Origin: Anniella stebbinsi
Taxonomy: Eukaryota > Chordata > Lepidosauria > Squamata > Anniellidae
Assembly (NCBI GenBank): GCA_029215795.1
Contig: JARDYH010000001.1
Coordinates: 182,287,654 to 182,351,653 of the forward strand
Length of the DNA: 64,000 bases
Direction of reading: 5' to 3'
Part shown: positions 1 to 10,820 of the stretch, one piece after another
Layout: each line of letters opens with the position of its first letter
Position numbering within the stretch: position 1 is the stretch's first letter
Notes under the pieces: generated by a model
The model's database searches: none
What the model was told of the DNA's origin: nothing
What the model saw: the letters and a program-made list of their open reading frames with translations, nothing else
Translations under genes and position numbers: made by a program

Positions 1-829
1 AATCACATTCCAACTAATACCCTGGAAGACAGAAACAAATTTCAAAGTGATCTTGATAGGCTGGAGCGCTGGGCTGAAAACAATAGACTGAAATTTAATA
101 GCGATAAATGCCAAATTCTACACCTAGGAAAAAGAAACCAAATGCACAGTTACAAAATGAGGGACACTTGGCTCATCAATACTACAAGTGAGAAGGATCT
201 TGGAATTGTTACAGATCACAAGCTGAATATGAGCCAACAATGTGATGTCGCTGCAAAAAAAGCAAATGATTTTTTTGGCTGCTTTAATAGAAGTATAGCT
301 TCCAAATCGCGCAAGGTACTGGTTCCCCTGTATTCGGCACTGGTCGGCACTTCAAGAAGGATGCAGACAAGCTGGAGCGTGTTCAGAGGAAGGCAACAAG
401 AATGATCAGAGGTCTGGAAACAAAGCCCTATGAGGAGAGACTGAAAGAACTGGGCATGTTTAGCCTGGGGAATGGAAGATTGGTGGGGAGACATGATAGC
501 ACTCTTCAAATACTTGAAAGGTTGTCACACAGAGGAGGGCCAGGATCTCTGCTCGATCATCCCAGAGTGCAGGATGTAGAATAATGGGCTCAAGTGACAG
601 GAAGCCAGATCCCAGCTGGACATCAGAAAAAACTTCCTGACTGTTAGAGCAGTATGACAATGGAACCAATTACCTAGGGAGGTCATGGGCTCTCCCACAC
701 TAGAGGCATTCACGAGGCAGCTGGCCAGCTATCTGTCAGGTATGCTTTAAGGTGGATTCCTGCATTGAGCAGGAGGTTGGACTGGATGGCCTTATAGGCC
801 CTTCCAACTCTACTATGATTCTGTGATTT
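1..829 (+). mobile_element. CR1 LINE, 3' end (5' part outside window or truncated)
   Basis: Bases 1-585 encode remnants of the end of CR1 ORF2 in two frames, with a frameshift near 400. Typical CR1 words are visible: LERWAENNRLKFN, AAKKAN, SASKSR-like and [18 protein letters not shown] 3' UTR follows (590-829) with the familiar ggttggactggatggcctt block. The element ends in the short repeat ctatgattctgtgattt, which replaces a poly-A tail in CR1. The copy is degenerate and not mobile. Confidence 0.88.
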
Positions 830-839
830 GATTTCATAT

Positions 840-1060
840 AATTTTTTACAGAGCAAATCCCCCAAACCACAATCCAATCACACAGCATATCTGCCTCCAC
901 AGACTATATCAGAAAAATCAGGGATCTGCCATTCGTGGGCATCGCCACTGCAAAAAAACAAGAATCTGAGGCAGGGACCCTCATGATTTTTACGAAAAAT
1001 ATCCCCAAACATCAGCATGTCAGAGAGCACATCTGCTTCCACAGACTGATTTCTCTTGTT
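840..1060 (-). repeat. Satellite-like units, inverted arm
   Basis: One and a half units read on the minus strand. The landmark catctgc-tccacagac occurs near 889 and again near 1027, about 137 bp apart. Each is followed by a caggga-ctcatgatttttac-like block. They are reverse complements of the units in the direct arm that starts near 1060. Confidence 0.7.
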
Positions 1061-2230
1061 CAGACCATGAAGGCCGATGTGCTCTGCGATTTAATTGTTG
1101 TTTGGGAGGTTTGCTCTGCAAAAATCATACGAAATCAAGAGGATTCCAACCTTGGGTCCACATTTTTGCACTGAGGTTGCACCCCCAAGTGGTGAATCCG
1201 TGAATAGGGTGGTCCAGGCTGAGGAGGCATATGTGCTCTAATTAGATGGTGGTTTGGGTTATTTTCAATGTAAAAATCATTGTTGCCCAAAAACCAGGGT
1301 CGTTCCCCTAGGAGGACAGCCAATTATCCCACTAAGAGGCACAGAGACGCAAGATCAGTCCAAAGCAGTTTTATTTGTGGTTGCAGTCAGCTGAGCGGGT
1401 GAGTTCTCGAGGCTAGTGCCACCGAAGAGAACCACACCCAGGAGCTCGCAGGCCCCCTCTTTATACAGTGGAGTAGACAACTGACATCACTACACGTCTT
1501 ATCTACTACTAGCAGAAGCTGGAATCATCCAGAGCCGAGGCTTGAAACGTACTCACTTAAAATTTCCCACTCTACAGCCTCAGCAGTCCCTAATAATGCA
1601 ATGCAGCTTTAAGCTAAGATGGCTCCCCTTTGGCTATCATTATGAGGATCCTTGCCTCAAATCCACATTTTCTGCACCATGGAAGCACTCACAAGTGGTG
1701 GGTCCTGGATTTTTGTGGTTCAGTCCATGGAGGCAGATGTGCTCTGTAATTTGATTGTAGTTTGGGGTTTTTGCTCTGTAATCAAGAGGTTCCCTGCCTT
1801 AGATCTATGTTGTTATGCCGTGACTGCACCCACGAGTAGTGGATCCCTGTTTTTTCTGGCTCAGCCTGTGGAGGCAGATGCACTCTTTGATTTCATGGCA
1901 TCTTGGGATATTTTCCATGTAAAAATCATGGGGATCCCTGAGAATCCTTGCCTCAGTTCCATATTTTTGTACCGTGGCTGCACCCACGAGTGGTCGGATC
2001 CCAGATTTTTCTGATACAGTCTGTGGAGGTAGATATGCTCTGTGATTGGATTATGGTTTGGGGTATTTTCCATGTAAAAATCATGGGGATTCCTGCCTCG
2101 GATCCATGTTTTTGTGCTGTGCACCTCGAGTGGTGGATCTGCGATTTTTCTGGTTTGGTCTGTGGAAGCAGATGTGCTCTGTGACTGGATGGTGGTATTG
2201 TGGATGTCCCGTTTAAAAATCATACAAAGT
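1060..2230 (+). repeat. Satellite-like tandem units, direct arm, period about 140-157 bp
   Basis: The landmark gaggcagatgtgctctgtga recurs in degenerate form near 1075, 1230, 1735, 1875, 2032 and 2171. Each copy is followed by ggtttggg-attttccatgtaaaaatcatg and by a cacccacgagtggtggatcc-like block. Spacings are about 140-157 bp. The array is interrupted at 1281-1635 by a solo LTR. The unit is not a family I can name. Many small reading frames here are repeat artefacts. Confidence 0.75.
1281..1635 (-). mobile_element. Solo LTR (retroviral or gypsy type), antisense
   Basis: A 355 bp segment interrupts the satellite array and is flanked on both sides by atcat (1276-1280 and 1636-1640), a 5 bp target-site duplication typical of LTR elements. 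Read on the minus strand it has a TATA-like tgtataaag near 1460, an AATAAA signal near 1370 and an end in caaca. The first bases are not a perfect TG. No internal retroviral genes are present, so this is a solo LTR left by recombination. Confidence 0.68.
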
Positions 2231-2518
2231 CATGAGGAGCCCTTTTTGGTTTTGTGGATCCTTGTTTTACCCAGGTCTGCGGTATAACAGATTCAAATAA
2301 TCATAACAGGAATTGCATATCTGCAAAAATTAAATTCAACATTTACTGTGAATCAAGTCCCCTTGAATTTCATTGAACTCACCTCCCAAGCAATTGTGTG
2401 TTGCCTGAATTTTACCTTTTTCTTTGTTGAATATAAGCTGTTATAACTGAGGCACTAGAGTCTGTTGTTTAAGGCTTCATTCCCATATTTATCTTGGGGG
2501 AGGTCCCACTGAATACAG
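2231..2518. other. Spacer, nothing recognised
   Basis: AT-rich single-copy-looking sequence between the satellite-like array and the L2 tail. No open frame, repeat or RNA structure that I can support. Confidence 0.5.
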
Positions 2519-2717
2519 TGGGAAATATTTATTTTATTTATTTATTTATTTATTTTATTCCGAAGCTCTCTGGGTGGTTTACAAAAGTGAAAAACATTGA
2601 ACATTAAAAACACCGATATACAAAATGTTAAACCATAAAGCATAAAAACAAGTTAAAATTACAATATCATTCTGGGTCAAAGCACAACAACAACAACACA
2701 ACAACACAAAACCCTCA

Positions 2718-4130
2718 TCATATGCTGTTAAATGCCTGGGAGAAGAGGAAAGTCTTGACCTGGCGCCGAAAAGATAACAATGTTGGCGCCAGACGAGCCT
2801 CGTCGGGGAGATCATTCCAGAATTGGGGGGCCACCACTGAAAAGGCCCTCTCCCTTGTTGCCACCCTCCGTGCTTCCCTTGGAGTAGGCAACCGGAGGAG
2901 GACCTTAGATGTAGATCGTAGTGTACGGGTAGGTTCGTGTTGGGAGAGGCGTTCCATCAGGTATTGTGGTCCCAAGCCGTGTAAGGCTTTATAGGTTAGA
3001 ACCAGCACCTTGAATTGGGCTCGGAAACGTATAGGCAGCCAATGCAAGCGGGCCAGAGTAGGTCTTCTATGCTCTAACCTTCTGGTTCCTGTTATCACTC
3101 GGGCCGCTGCATTTTGCACAAGCTGCAGCTTCTGAACCGTCTTCAGAGGCAGCCCCACGTAGAGTGCATACCAGTAATCCAATCTAGAAATTACCAGAGC
3201 ATAGACAACTGAAGCCAGGTTATCCCTGTCCAGATAGGGACGTAGCTGGGCCACCAACCGAAGTTGGTAGAAGGCACTCCATGCCACTGAGGCCACCTGA
3301 GCCTCAAGTGGCAGAGATGGTTCTAGGAGAACCCCCAAGCTACAAACCCTCTCCTTCAGGGGGAGTGCAACCCCATTCAGAACAGGTTGAACACTCTCCA
3401 TCCAGTCAGCAGAACTACCCACTGACAACATCTCAGTCTTGTCTGGATTGAGTTTCAGTTTGTTAGCCCTCATCCAGTCCATTGTCGCAGCCAGGCACTG
3501 GTTCAGCACATCCACAGCCTCACCTGCTGAAGATGAGAAGGAGAAATAGAGTTGTGTGTCATCAGCGTACTGATGACAACGCACTCCAAAACTCTGGATG
3601 ACCGCTCCCAACGGTTTCATGTAGATGTTGAACAGCATGGGGGATAAGACTGACCCCTGAGGAACCCCATACTGGAGAATCGACGGGGCTGAGCAATGTC
3701 CCCCAAGCACCACCTTCTGGAGCCGCCCCGCCAAGCAGGAGCGGAACCACTTCAATGCAGTGCCTCCCACTCCCAACTCAGCCAGTCGTCCCAGAAGGAT
3801 ACCATGGTCGATGGTATCGAAAGCCGCTGAAAGATCAAGGAGAATCAACAGAGTCACACTCCCCCTGTCTTTCTCCCGACATAGGTCATCATACAGGGCG
3901 ACCAAGGCTGTTTCCGTGTCAAAACCAGGCCTGAAGCCAGACTGAAATGGATCCAGATAATAAGTCTCATCCAAGAGTGTCTGGAGCTGGCTTGCAACCA
4001 TTCGATCAAGGACCTTGCTCAGGAATGGAATATTTGCCACCGGTCTATAGTTATTAAGATTTTCAGGGTCTAGGGAAGATTTCTTCAGGAGTGGTCTCAC
4101 TACCGCCTCCTTCAAACAGTCTGGGACCAC
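2718..4130 (-). pseudogene. L2 ORF2 reverse transcriptase part, 470 codons open
   Basis: The reverse transcriptase blocks are all readable: NNYRPVANIPFLSKVLDRM, FQSGFRPGFDTETAL, LLDLSAAFDTIDHGIL, GVPQGSVLSPMLFNIYM and the catalytic YADDTQLYF. A C-terminal region follows with LSRLDYWYALYVGLP and RLHWLPIRFRAQFKVL, characteristic of the CR1/L2 group. The frame is uninterrupted for 470 codons and is the better-preserved half of this element. Confidence 0.87.
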
Positions 4131-4136
4131 TCCCTT

Positions 4137-5520
4137 TCATAGAGAGGCATTAATCACTTCCCTGGCCCAGCCAGCTGTTCCATCCCTGCTAGCTTTTATT
4201 AGCCAAGAGGGACAAGGATCCAATACAGAGGTGGTTGCACGAACCTGTCCAAGCACCTTGTCAACATCCTCGAGCTGTATCAACTGAAACTCATCCCAGA
4301 AAACAGGACAAGCCTGTGCTGTGGACACCTCGCTAGATTCACCTGCGATAACACTGGAGTCTAAGTCCTGGCGGATGCCCAAGGTTTTATTCTGGAAGTG
4401 CCTAGCAAATTCAGTACAGCGGGCCTTAGATGGTTGTACCACATCCTTGGGGCCAGCATGTAATAGCCCCCGGACAACTCTGAAAAGCTCCGCTGGGCAG
4501 CAGATTGATGATTTGATAGTGGCAGCAAAGTATTGCTTTTTTGCTGCCCTCACTGCCCCTGAATATACCTTACTATAGGCACTTACCAGTGGTTGATTGC
4601 ATCCATCTGGAGTTTGTCTCCATCTGCCCTCAAGCCATCTCCTATTTTGTTTCATTGCTCTTAGCTCTGGGGTATACCATGGAGCCATACGAGCTCTACA
4701 GAGGAGAGGGCACTCAGGAGCAATCGTGTCAACTGTCCGGGTCATTTCTGCATTCCACAGATCAACCAGGATTTTGACAGGAGAGCCAGCCCTATCAGCT
4801 GGAAAACTCCCCAGAGCCCTTTGGAAACCATCTGGATCCATTAGCCTCCGGGGGCGGACCATCTTAATGGGTCCCCCACCCTTGCAGAGGGGAAAAGCCG
4901 CTGTAAGTCTAAACCTCAGCAAGCAGTGATCTGACCATGACAAAGGGACTGATGTAAAGTCCTCTACTTTCAGATCACCATCTCCATGTCCAGTTGCGAA
5001 AACCAGGTCTAGAGTATCCCCTGCGACATGCATTGGGCCGATGGCATGTTGGGACAGTCCCATGGTTGTCATGGAGACCATGAAATCCTGAGCTGCCCCG
5101 GATAAGGTGCCCTCAGCGTGAATGTTGACATCCCCCAGAACCAACAGGCTGGGGGATCTCAGCAGTACACCGGAGACCACCTCGGTCAGCTCACCTAAGG
5201 AGTCCGTTGAGCAGCGGGGTGGGCGGTACACCAACAGAATCCCTAATCTGTCCCACTGATCCAACACAAGGTGCAAACACTCCAGACCAGTAGTCACATG
5301 GACAGAGAGCCTGCAGAGGGAGATGGAGTTCCTATAGACCACAGCAACCCCCCTCCCCGGCCCTCAGGTCTATCCTGATGCTGAGCCAAGTATCCTGGTG
5401 GGCACAGCTGGGAGAGACTAACTCCTCCCTGCTCACCAACCCAGATCTCGGTTATACATGCCAGATCGGCTGCCTCATCCACAATTAAGTCATGGTTGAG
5501 GGAGGCATTTAAGAGCAGCA
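4137..5520 (-). pseudogene. L2 ORF2 endonuclease part
   Basis: An apurinic-type endonuclease domain. The first residues (LLLNASLNHDLIVDEAADL, ACITEIWVGEQGG) lie in one frame up to about 5342, then the frame shifts into VYRNSISLCRLSV and continues for 400 residues. Endonuclease landmarks include TEIWV, LLVYRPP, LVLGDVNIHAEG and the terminal SWSDHCLL. The reading frame ends at a TGA near 4133 and would otherwise continue straight into the reverse transcriptase, because both parts share a frame. The TGA lies where an Arg codon would fit, consistent with CpG decay. Confidence 0.82.
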
Positions 5521-5889
5521 TCCGGAGTCCTGAGGGCTGGCTGATAGGGCAACCAACAAACCTGTGGTTGCGAGGAGGACTGGAACATGGCACAGCCGTT
5601 AACTGTCTGAACTGCGATCCCGTTACCTGGCACGTCCTCCTCACAATGCCATATCTCCCTCTACCCACCACTATACTGATTGGGGCCCCCTCAAATCCCC
5701 CACTTGGCTCTGTATCCTCCCTCCCAGGCACATGGCTCCAGACCCAGAAAAAGCCAAGCAGGGAAAAAAGGGGGGGGGAAGGGGGGAAGAAAAAAAAGAG
5801 CAGCAGCAAACAGGCAGGCAAGCAGCAGGCAGCTCTCCCTCTTCCCTGGGTGGGGTGATGGTGGTCCCCTCCTCCTGCAGGCACTGGCT

Positions 5890-6243
5890 TATGAGTAGAC
5901 ATGTCTAGGATTGCACTGTTATGTCTCATTAGCAATTTTATATAGTACATACATATACACATCTCTCTCTCTTTCTCTACACATATAATTTAGTAAGCTG
6001 TCATGGGAGCATATATTTATGTTGAAGTTGCGGGATAGAAATTTTGTAAATACATATATAGATATATAAATATATCTGTGCTTAATAGATCTTCTTTTAT
6101 TATAATCTAGATTGGAAATTGTGCACTTTCTCTTAAATTTTTGTAAGTTTTTCCTGTTTCAAAAATAGTTACTAAATGCCACACATACATGAAGAACAGT
6201 TGCAAAGGGACACGGATGAGTCAAGGCTCAGTGGGCAGCCTCT
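5890..6243. other. Spacer with a fragment of a palindromic dispersed repeat
   Basis: The stretch ggcttatgagtagacatgtc at 5887-5906, followed by aggattgca, matches one arm of the palindromic repeat described at 28933-29172. The rest is AT-rich with short ct and ata runs, and nothing else is recognised. Confidence 0.5.
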
Positions 6244-6259
6244 GAGAGGAAGTTCTTTT

Positions 6260-7812
6260 TCTGTTTAATTTTTTTTTATTTTCAAACAAAGATAAAACTT
6301 ACAAAGACATACATCATTAAAATGGACTTCCTACCTTCTCCACAACAAAAATATAAAAACCACATTTTCTCTTGCAGGAATTTTCAATAACAATTTCCCC
6401 CCTTTCTCCCCCTCTTGCTAAAAATAAAGTAGATAAGGTCACCCCCCCTTCTTTCTTTTAGGCAAACCTTTTGCTTGAATCCCCAAATGTACCACTCATT
6501 TTGCATAGAATTTACATATACATATTTTATTTCATTATTAAAATACTTAGTTTCTTTCCCCCTCTCTCCCAGTAACTCATTTTTTCTTTTTCCTTCTTTT
6601 TTACAACAGCATTAGGCTTATTCTTATTCTTATTATACATATATATTGAAGTTTCCACAATTTCTATCCCACTAAAAAGAACAAAACAAAGAGGAAAGAC
6701 AAAGTTCCCGCTTCACTCCTATCTCCAGACCATAATCGAGTGTCCTTTTATCCGGCCAAATCTCAAAACTTCTTTTAACCCGTTTCAAAAGGGAATTCTT
6801 TTTTAAAATTTCCTGCCAGTTCTTTTGGGTTTCACACTGGAATCCCCTTACATCTCCACCCCTTGACTACCAGAATAACCCATCGGAACATTTTCCTCTA
6901 GTTTGTTTTTTGTTTCAGAGCCTCTCGTCTGAAGATCAGCTTCCTTTGTTTCTCTCTTGTCGCCGCTAACGCTGGGACCATCTTTTCAACCATTATTCCA
7001 TCACAGAATTCTTTCAAAGTAATCACCCTTTGATATCCTTCGTCCTTGTTGTCCAAAAAGCCTTTAACCTCATTAGACACTTGTTTTGTAGTAATGTCCA
7101 AGTTTTTTCTTTCTTGAGTTTTTTCTCATTCTGGTTCTATGTTTTCCTCCGCCATCTTTATCTCCTGTACTTCCGTCTTATTTTCACACTCCCATTTCAC
7201 TGCAATGTGATCCAATTTATCACATATTTGTTGAGCGCACTTTCGCATTAGTAGTTGTAATTCCTGAATTCCTGTCATTTTTCCCGCAAAGTCATTTGGT
7301 TTTTTTCTACGTTTCCCATTGCAAAAGCCGTATATCTCTATTATAGCTCACAACTGTATATCTCTATGCTCTTATAGCTCACAATAGTTCTCAAAACGGA
7401 AGAGGCAATTCTCTGTTTAAGCCTCTCTTACTCTTTCTTTCTTGTTCCCTTTTTTTAGTTCATATGTAATTTTTTTAAACAAAGATATCCATCTGTGCTT
7501 CCCTTTGTAGCTTCAAAATTTTAAAAATTCTTTCATACACAAAGGGTAAGATGACTCACCCACATGCTGTAGCAAGCAGTTTCATTTTCTTTGTTTCTTG
7601 CAGGTTCAGTTGTTGACTATTTATTTTTGTTGCAGTGAAAATCCCCCATCCTCTATAGATGTTATCCTTCAATTCCATTTATAAGCTAATCTTGGGGAAT
7701 GAATGCCCCTAATGGCCTGCTCGTTGCATTCCCCTTTGATCTGGGGAAATTAACTCTGCATCTGAGCCATTCAGCTAACCGGCTCTGACCTTCCATTTGC
7801 ATTCACCAGAAG
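6260..7812 (-). mobile_element. Internally deleted L1 (ORF1-only type), antisense
   Basis: The element is flanked by tgagaggaagttctttt (6243-6259) and tgagaggaacttctttt (7813-7829), a 17 bp target-site duplication with one mismatch. Its 3' end (6265-6350, acatcattaaaatggacttc) matches the 3' end of the L1 at 13785. Its 5' end (gatctgggg...accagaagt, about 7730-7812) resembles that same L1's 5' end. Between them only an ORF1-like segment remains. ORF2, which carries endonuclease and reverse transcriptase, is absent. It must have been mobilised by another L1. Confidence 0.72.
6898..7320 (-). pseudogene. L1 ORF1-like remnant
   Basis: Minus-strand frame with coiled-coil character: LQLLMRKCAQQICDKLDHI, a stop after AEENIEPE, then MDITTKQVSNEVKGFLD to REALKQKTN and a stop at 6898. 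No RNA-recognition motif of the L1 ORF1 type is evident, so only the N-terminal half of ORF1 may be represented. It is assigned to ORF1 by position in an L1 bounded by target-site duplications. Confidence 0.5.
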
Positions 7813-7956
7813 TGAGAGGAACTTCTTTTATAGTAATAAGCTACTACTATAGAAGTAGTTGTGTTAGTCTCTTCAAGCAAAAATGTTCTTATATTGTGTT
7901 AAGATGATATGCCTAAACTAAAAATGAAAGCAATATAAACATTTAATGATTTACAG

Positions 7957-8084
7957 GCTTCGGCAGAGTGAAGATGGGTGGTCATTTGCAACACATTGAA
8001 ATAGTAGTCCAACAGCTTAACCGATTCAATCCTGAAAATGAGAGTGTTGGGCATTTTTTGGAGGAATCGGCTAAAATATTACAG
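7957..8084 (+). CDS. CFAP99: CFAP99-like exon 1 (first coding exon seen)
   Basis: Acceptor tttacag ends at 7956 and donor gtatgt begins at 8085. The ATG at 7974 opens 37 codons beginning MGGHLQHIEIVVQQL and ending EESAKILQ, leaving phase 0. The 17 bases before the ATG contain no in-frame stop, so coding from an upstream exon is formally possible. I chose this ATG because it is the first one in frame and gives a plausible N-terminus. The residues suggest an amphipathic helix, as expected at the start of CFAP99. Confidence 0.72.
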
Positions 8085-8939
8085 GTATGTGAAATGCCTC
8101 TTTATTGTGTACAGTTTTTACATTTTAAATTAGCATTCTAAATGACCTTCTTTTTCTTACAAAAGAGTTACACAAAATGCATTTAGTGTTTTCAGTGTTC
8201 TTTTGTGCCAGAAGCAATTGGACTCTTTACTTACAGCCGTGGGGGAGGGGAAGGGATTTACCCCTATTTTTAAAATTCTTTTTTCTCTTTAACCCTTTGA
8301 TGGCCTAAAGGATTCCAAATGTTACATAATTTTGAAGTAGGTGAATGAAACTTAGGGTGAGTTCGGACGACACGATAAGCAACAGATGGGGAATCAACTG
8401 TCCGTTGTGTTGATTATTGTGTTGGGCAACACACAACGCACATGAAATGGATGGATAAGCAACGGAGAAGAGCAACGGGCTGCTCTGTTGCTTATCCCAG
8501 TGCCTGTTGATTACTGTGTCGTGTGTCGGGCTCCGTTGATTATTCTCCCCTGTCCACAGAGTCGCAAGGCAAGAGGGGCAGAAACCCAGCCGCTCTTGCC
8601 CCGCGCAGCTACATGGGCAAGGGAAAATAATCCTGTGTGTGAGTGCTGTCTTGTTCCTTGGTGGGGCGATCGGGGCTCCTGAAGCACTCGCATGCACAGG
8701 AACATGCCGTCCCTGAGAGGGGCGTTGCGATCATAATGCCCCACCCAGGGACAGCATGTCCCAAGCCCTGCCCCCCCAATCTTTTGGGGATCACCTCGAG
8801 GTGATCCCCAAATGGATCGGGTTGGGTGGGTGGAGGATGCCTTGGGAGGCAGCCATCCATCCAGATCAGCGCGTCAAAGGAGCATGCAGGAATAGGAGGG
8901 GCTGGTGATACCAGCTCCTCCTATCCCTGCGCACTCCTC

Positions 8940-9175
8940 TGATGCACCGGTTTCCATGGCAACAGAGAAGGACGCTTCACTGGGGTGAGCCTGTCTCTGT
9001 TGTGAGGCGCTCCTTTCTCCCGTTGTCGTCTCTGCCCATCAAGTTTGGAGTGCTCTGGCTCCAAACTTGATGAGCAGAGAATAGACGCTGCCGGAAGAAA
9101 GGAGTGCCTCACAACAGAGATGGGCTCACCCTTGCAAAGTATCCTTCTCTGTGATCTCCATGCCAACAGAGAAGG
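8940..9175. repeat. Long perfect-looking palindrome inside the Harbinger-like element
   Basis: Arms such as catcaagtttggagtgctct and ctccaaacttgatg, and ctctgttgtgaggcgctcc and gagtgcctcacaacagag, pair around a centre near 9055. Pairing extends outward to ggtgagcct / gggctcacc and tccatggcaacagagaagg / ccttctctgtgatctccatg, with some mismatches. The segment could extrude as a cruciform. It is probably an internal subterminal repeat pair of the transposon. Confidence 0.65.
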
Positions 9176-9424
9176 GGCAGCTCCACACCTTAGAGGGGCA
9201 ACATGTGTCGGCACTGATCCCTCCTTCAGCATAGCTGGGATCATGCGCCCTGACACTTGAGGAGATTGGCCCCAAAGCCTCCTGCTTCTGCGGCAGGAAG
9301 GCTTGGGGCCGGTCTCATCAGGTGTTAGGGTGTGCGATCCCGGCTGTGCCGAAGGTTCTTCCCAGTGGCAGAGTAATTCCATGTCCTGTCAACAGGGCAC
9401 AGGGTTCATCCGGCACTTCTTCTG

Positions 9425-9585
9425 GCAGCTCTGTTTTTAGGATGTTTTAGGATGTTTTAATGCAATTTTAATAATATGTGTCATGTTTTAATCAGTTTTA
9501 TGTATTTTATCATATTGTTGTTCCCCGCCTCGATCCAGACGGAGAAGCGAGTAAGAAATAAATTATTATTATTATTATTAGTGAC
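9425..9585 (+). mobile_element. L2 3' tail, short 5'-truncated insertion
   Basis: The segment tcagttttatgtattttatc, then ccccgcctcgatccagacgg and a terminal (TTA)n, matches the 3' UTRs at 59360-59520 and 45725-45790. It sits in the loop of an inverted repeat belonging to the Harbinger-like element. Confidence 0.75.
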
Positions 9586-9961
9586 AGGACATGGAATTAC
9601 CTCGCCACTGGGAGTCTCATCTCTGCTCCTCCCCCATAATGGCTGTGCCGGTAAGGTAAGGCCTCTCCAGCGCCACCATTTGGTGGGGAGGGAGCAGAGG
9701 TGTGGAGGGGGGGGAGATGACTAAGCAACAGAGAGGAGACAGTCCTCTTGACGGACAGCACTTCTATGTCGCCCAAAGGCAGCCACGGATTTTGTCCTAC
9801 ATCCGTGGACTATTTCCCCTCCATTACTTAATATGTCGTCCGAACTCAGCCTTAAACAGAATCATACATATAAAATGACAAAGAAAGAAAATTAATTCTT
9901 CATTAAGGCCTATGGGGGTCAAGCTATGTAAGACAAGAATCCAATGCAATTCTCTCTTTAA

Positions 9962-10820
9962 CAGAGGTTCACCTCAGATCGGATGAGGTGGGTTCAACCT
10001 GTTCTGAAGGGCTTGCCCTCCTCCTGAAGGCTAAGTGCTTGACTTGGGGGTCTCCTGGATCCATCAGTATCTTTAGAGCCTCATGTGACACAGAGCACCA
10101 GTGTCTGATGGAATCCCTACCACCTATCTGGTAGCTTCCAGACCTATCTGGAAGTGGATAGCCTAGTTGCAGTGATCCATGTCCTGGCAACCTCCCATTT
10201 GGCTTGCAGTAATGTGTTGTATGTAGGATGCCTTCAAGACTATCCAAAAAGTTATGGTTATGGAACATCCAACTGGAACAAGGCATTACTCTGGCCCTCT
10301 CTTGTCTGCACTGGCTCCCAATTTGTTTCTAGGCTAAACTCAAAAGTTTTGATTTTGACCTATGAAGTTCTGCTTGGCTTGGGACCTTGTTACCTGATGG
10401 AGCATCTCCCATCTGTACTTATCCATGGCTTAAGGTCATTTATGGAAGCTCTTCTTCAAGTTGCTCCATCATTCAAAGGCGTGTAGGGTGTCAATGAGAG
10501 GGCTTTTTCAGTTGCAACTGCCCTGGCTCTGAAATGTTCTCCCAAGAAGGCTTGCCTGCCACCGACACTACTAACTTTTCAACACCAGTCTGTGTCTTCT
10601 CTGTTCTCTCAGGCCTTTAAAGTATTTTAGTACTTTTAATGTTCCAGTTTTAGTCCTTGTGATGTGGCATTTAACTTGTACCTAATGGTGATTTAACTTT
10701 TTGTATCCATAAATTTCAAGCTGTGTTGGTATGCTGATTGGTTTGACTTTTTATGGTGTTATGTTTTATCTTGTACTGTACAACGCCTGGATAAATTTTA
10801 TGAGGCATTTAATAATAATG
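9962..10820 (+). mobile_element. L2-clade LINE relic, C-terminal and 3' UTR region
   Basis: Heavily decayed, but the order of L2 words can be followed: cactggctcccaatttgttt (HWLP), gaagttctgcttggcttggg (YEVLLGLG), the gagggctttttcagttgca block and a 3' UTR ending near gaggcatttaataataat. A plus-strand frame at 10154-10486 covers part of it. It is much older than the other L2 copies. Confidence 0.7.

Larger units (their letters stand above)
2519..5890 (-). mobile_element. L2-clade LINE, nearly full length, antisense
   Basis: Read on the minus strand the element starts near 5890 with a purine-rich 5' leader. It runs through endonuclease and reverse transcriptase and ends in the L2-type tail gagagcttcggaataaaata followed by (AAAT)n at 2526-2556. 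The ORF is broken only by a frameshift near 5342 and one stop near 4133. Squamate genomes are known for abundant, relatively young L2. No target-site duplication was found, which is usual for this clade. Confidence 0.85.
8355..9851. mobile_element. PIF/Harbinger-like non-autonomous DNA transposon
   Basis: Terminal inverted repeats gggtgagttcggacgaca (8355) and tgtcgtccgaactcagcc (ending 9851) are flanked by TTA on both sides, the 3 bp target preference of PIF/Harbinger elements. No transposase reading frame is evident. The inside contains a long palindrome (8940-9175), a second inverted pair and an L2 tail. Related ends occur at 21550-22066 and 27930-28391. The family name is inferred from the duplication and inverted repeats only. 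Confidence 0.72.

Noticed and set aside
840..2230. CRISPR-like array
   Set aside because: Units are 140-157 bp with no short repeat/spacer alternation, and the genome is vertebrate. It is a satellite-like repeat.
8305..9382. Several minus-strand frames of 77-153 codons
   Set aside because: All lie within the palindromic Harbinger-like element, with no transposase motif.
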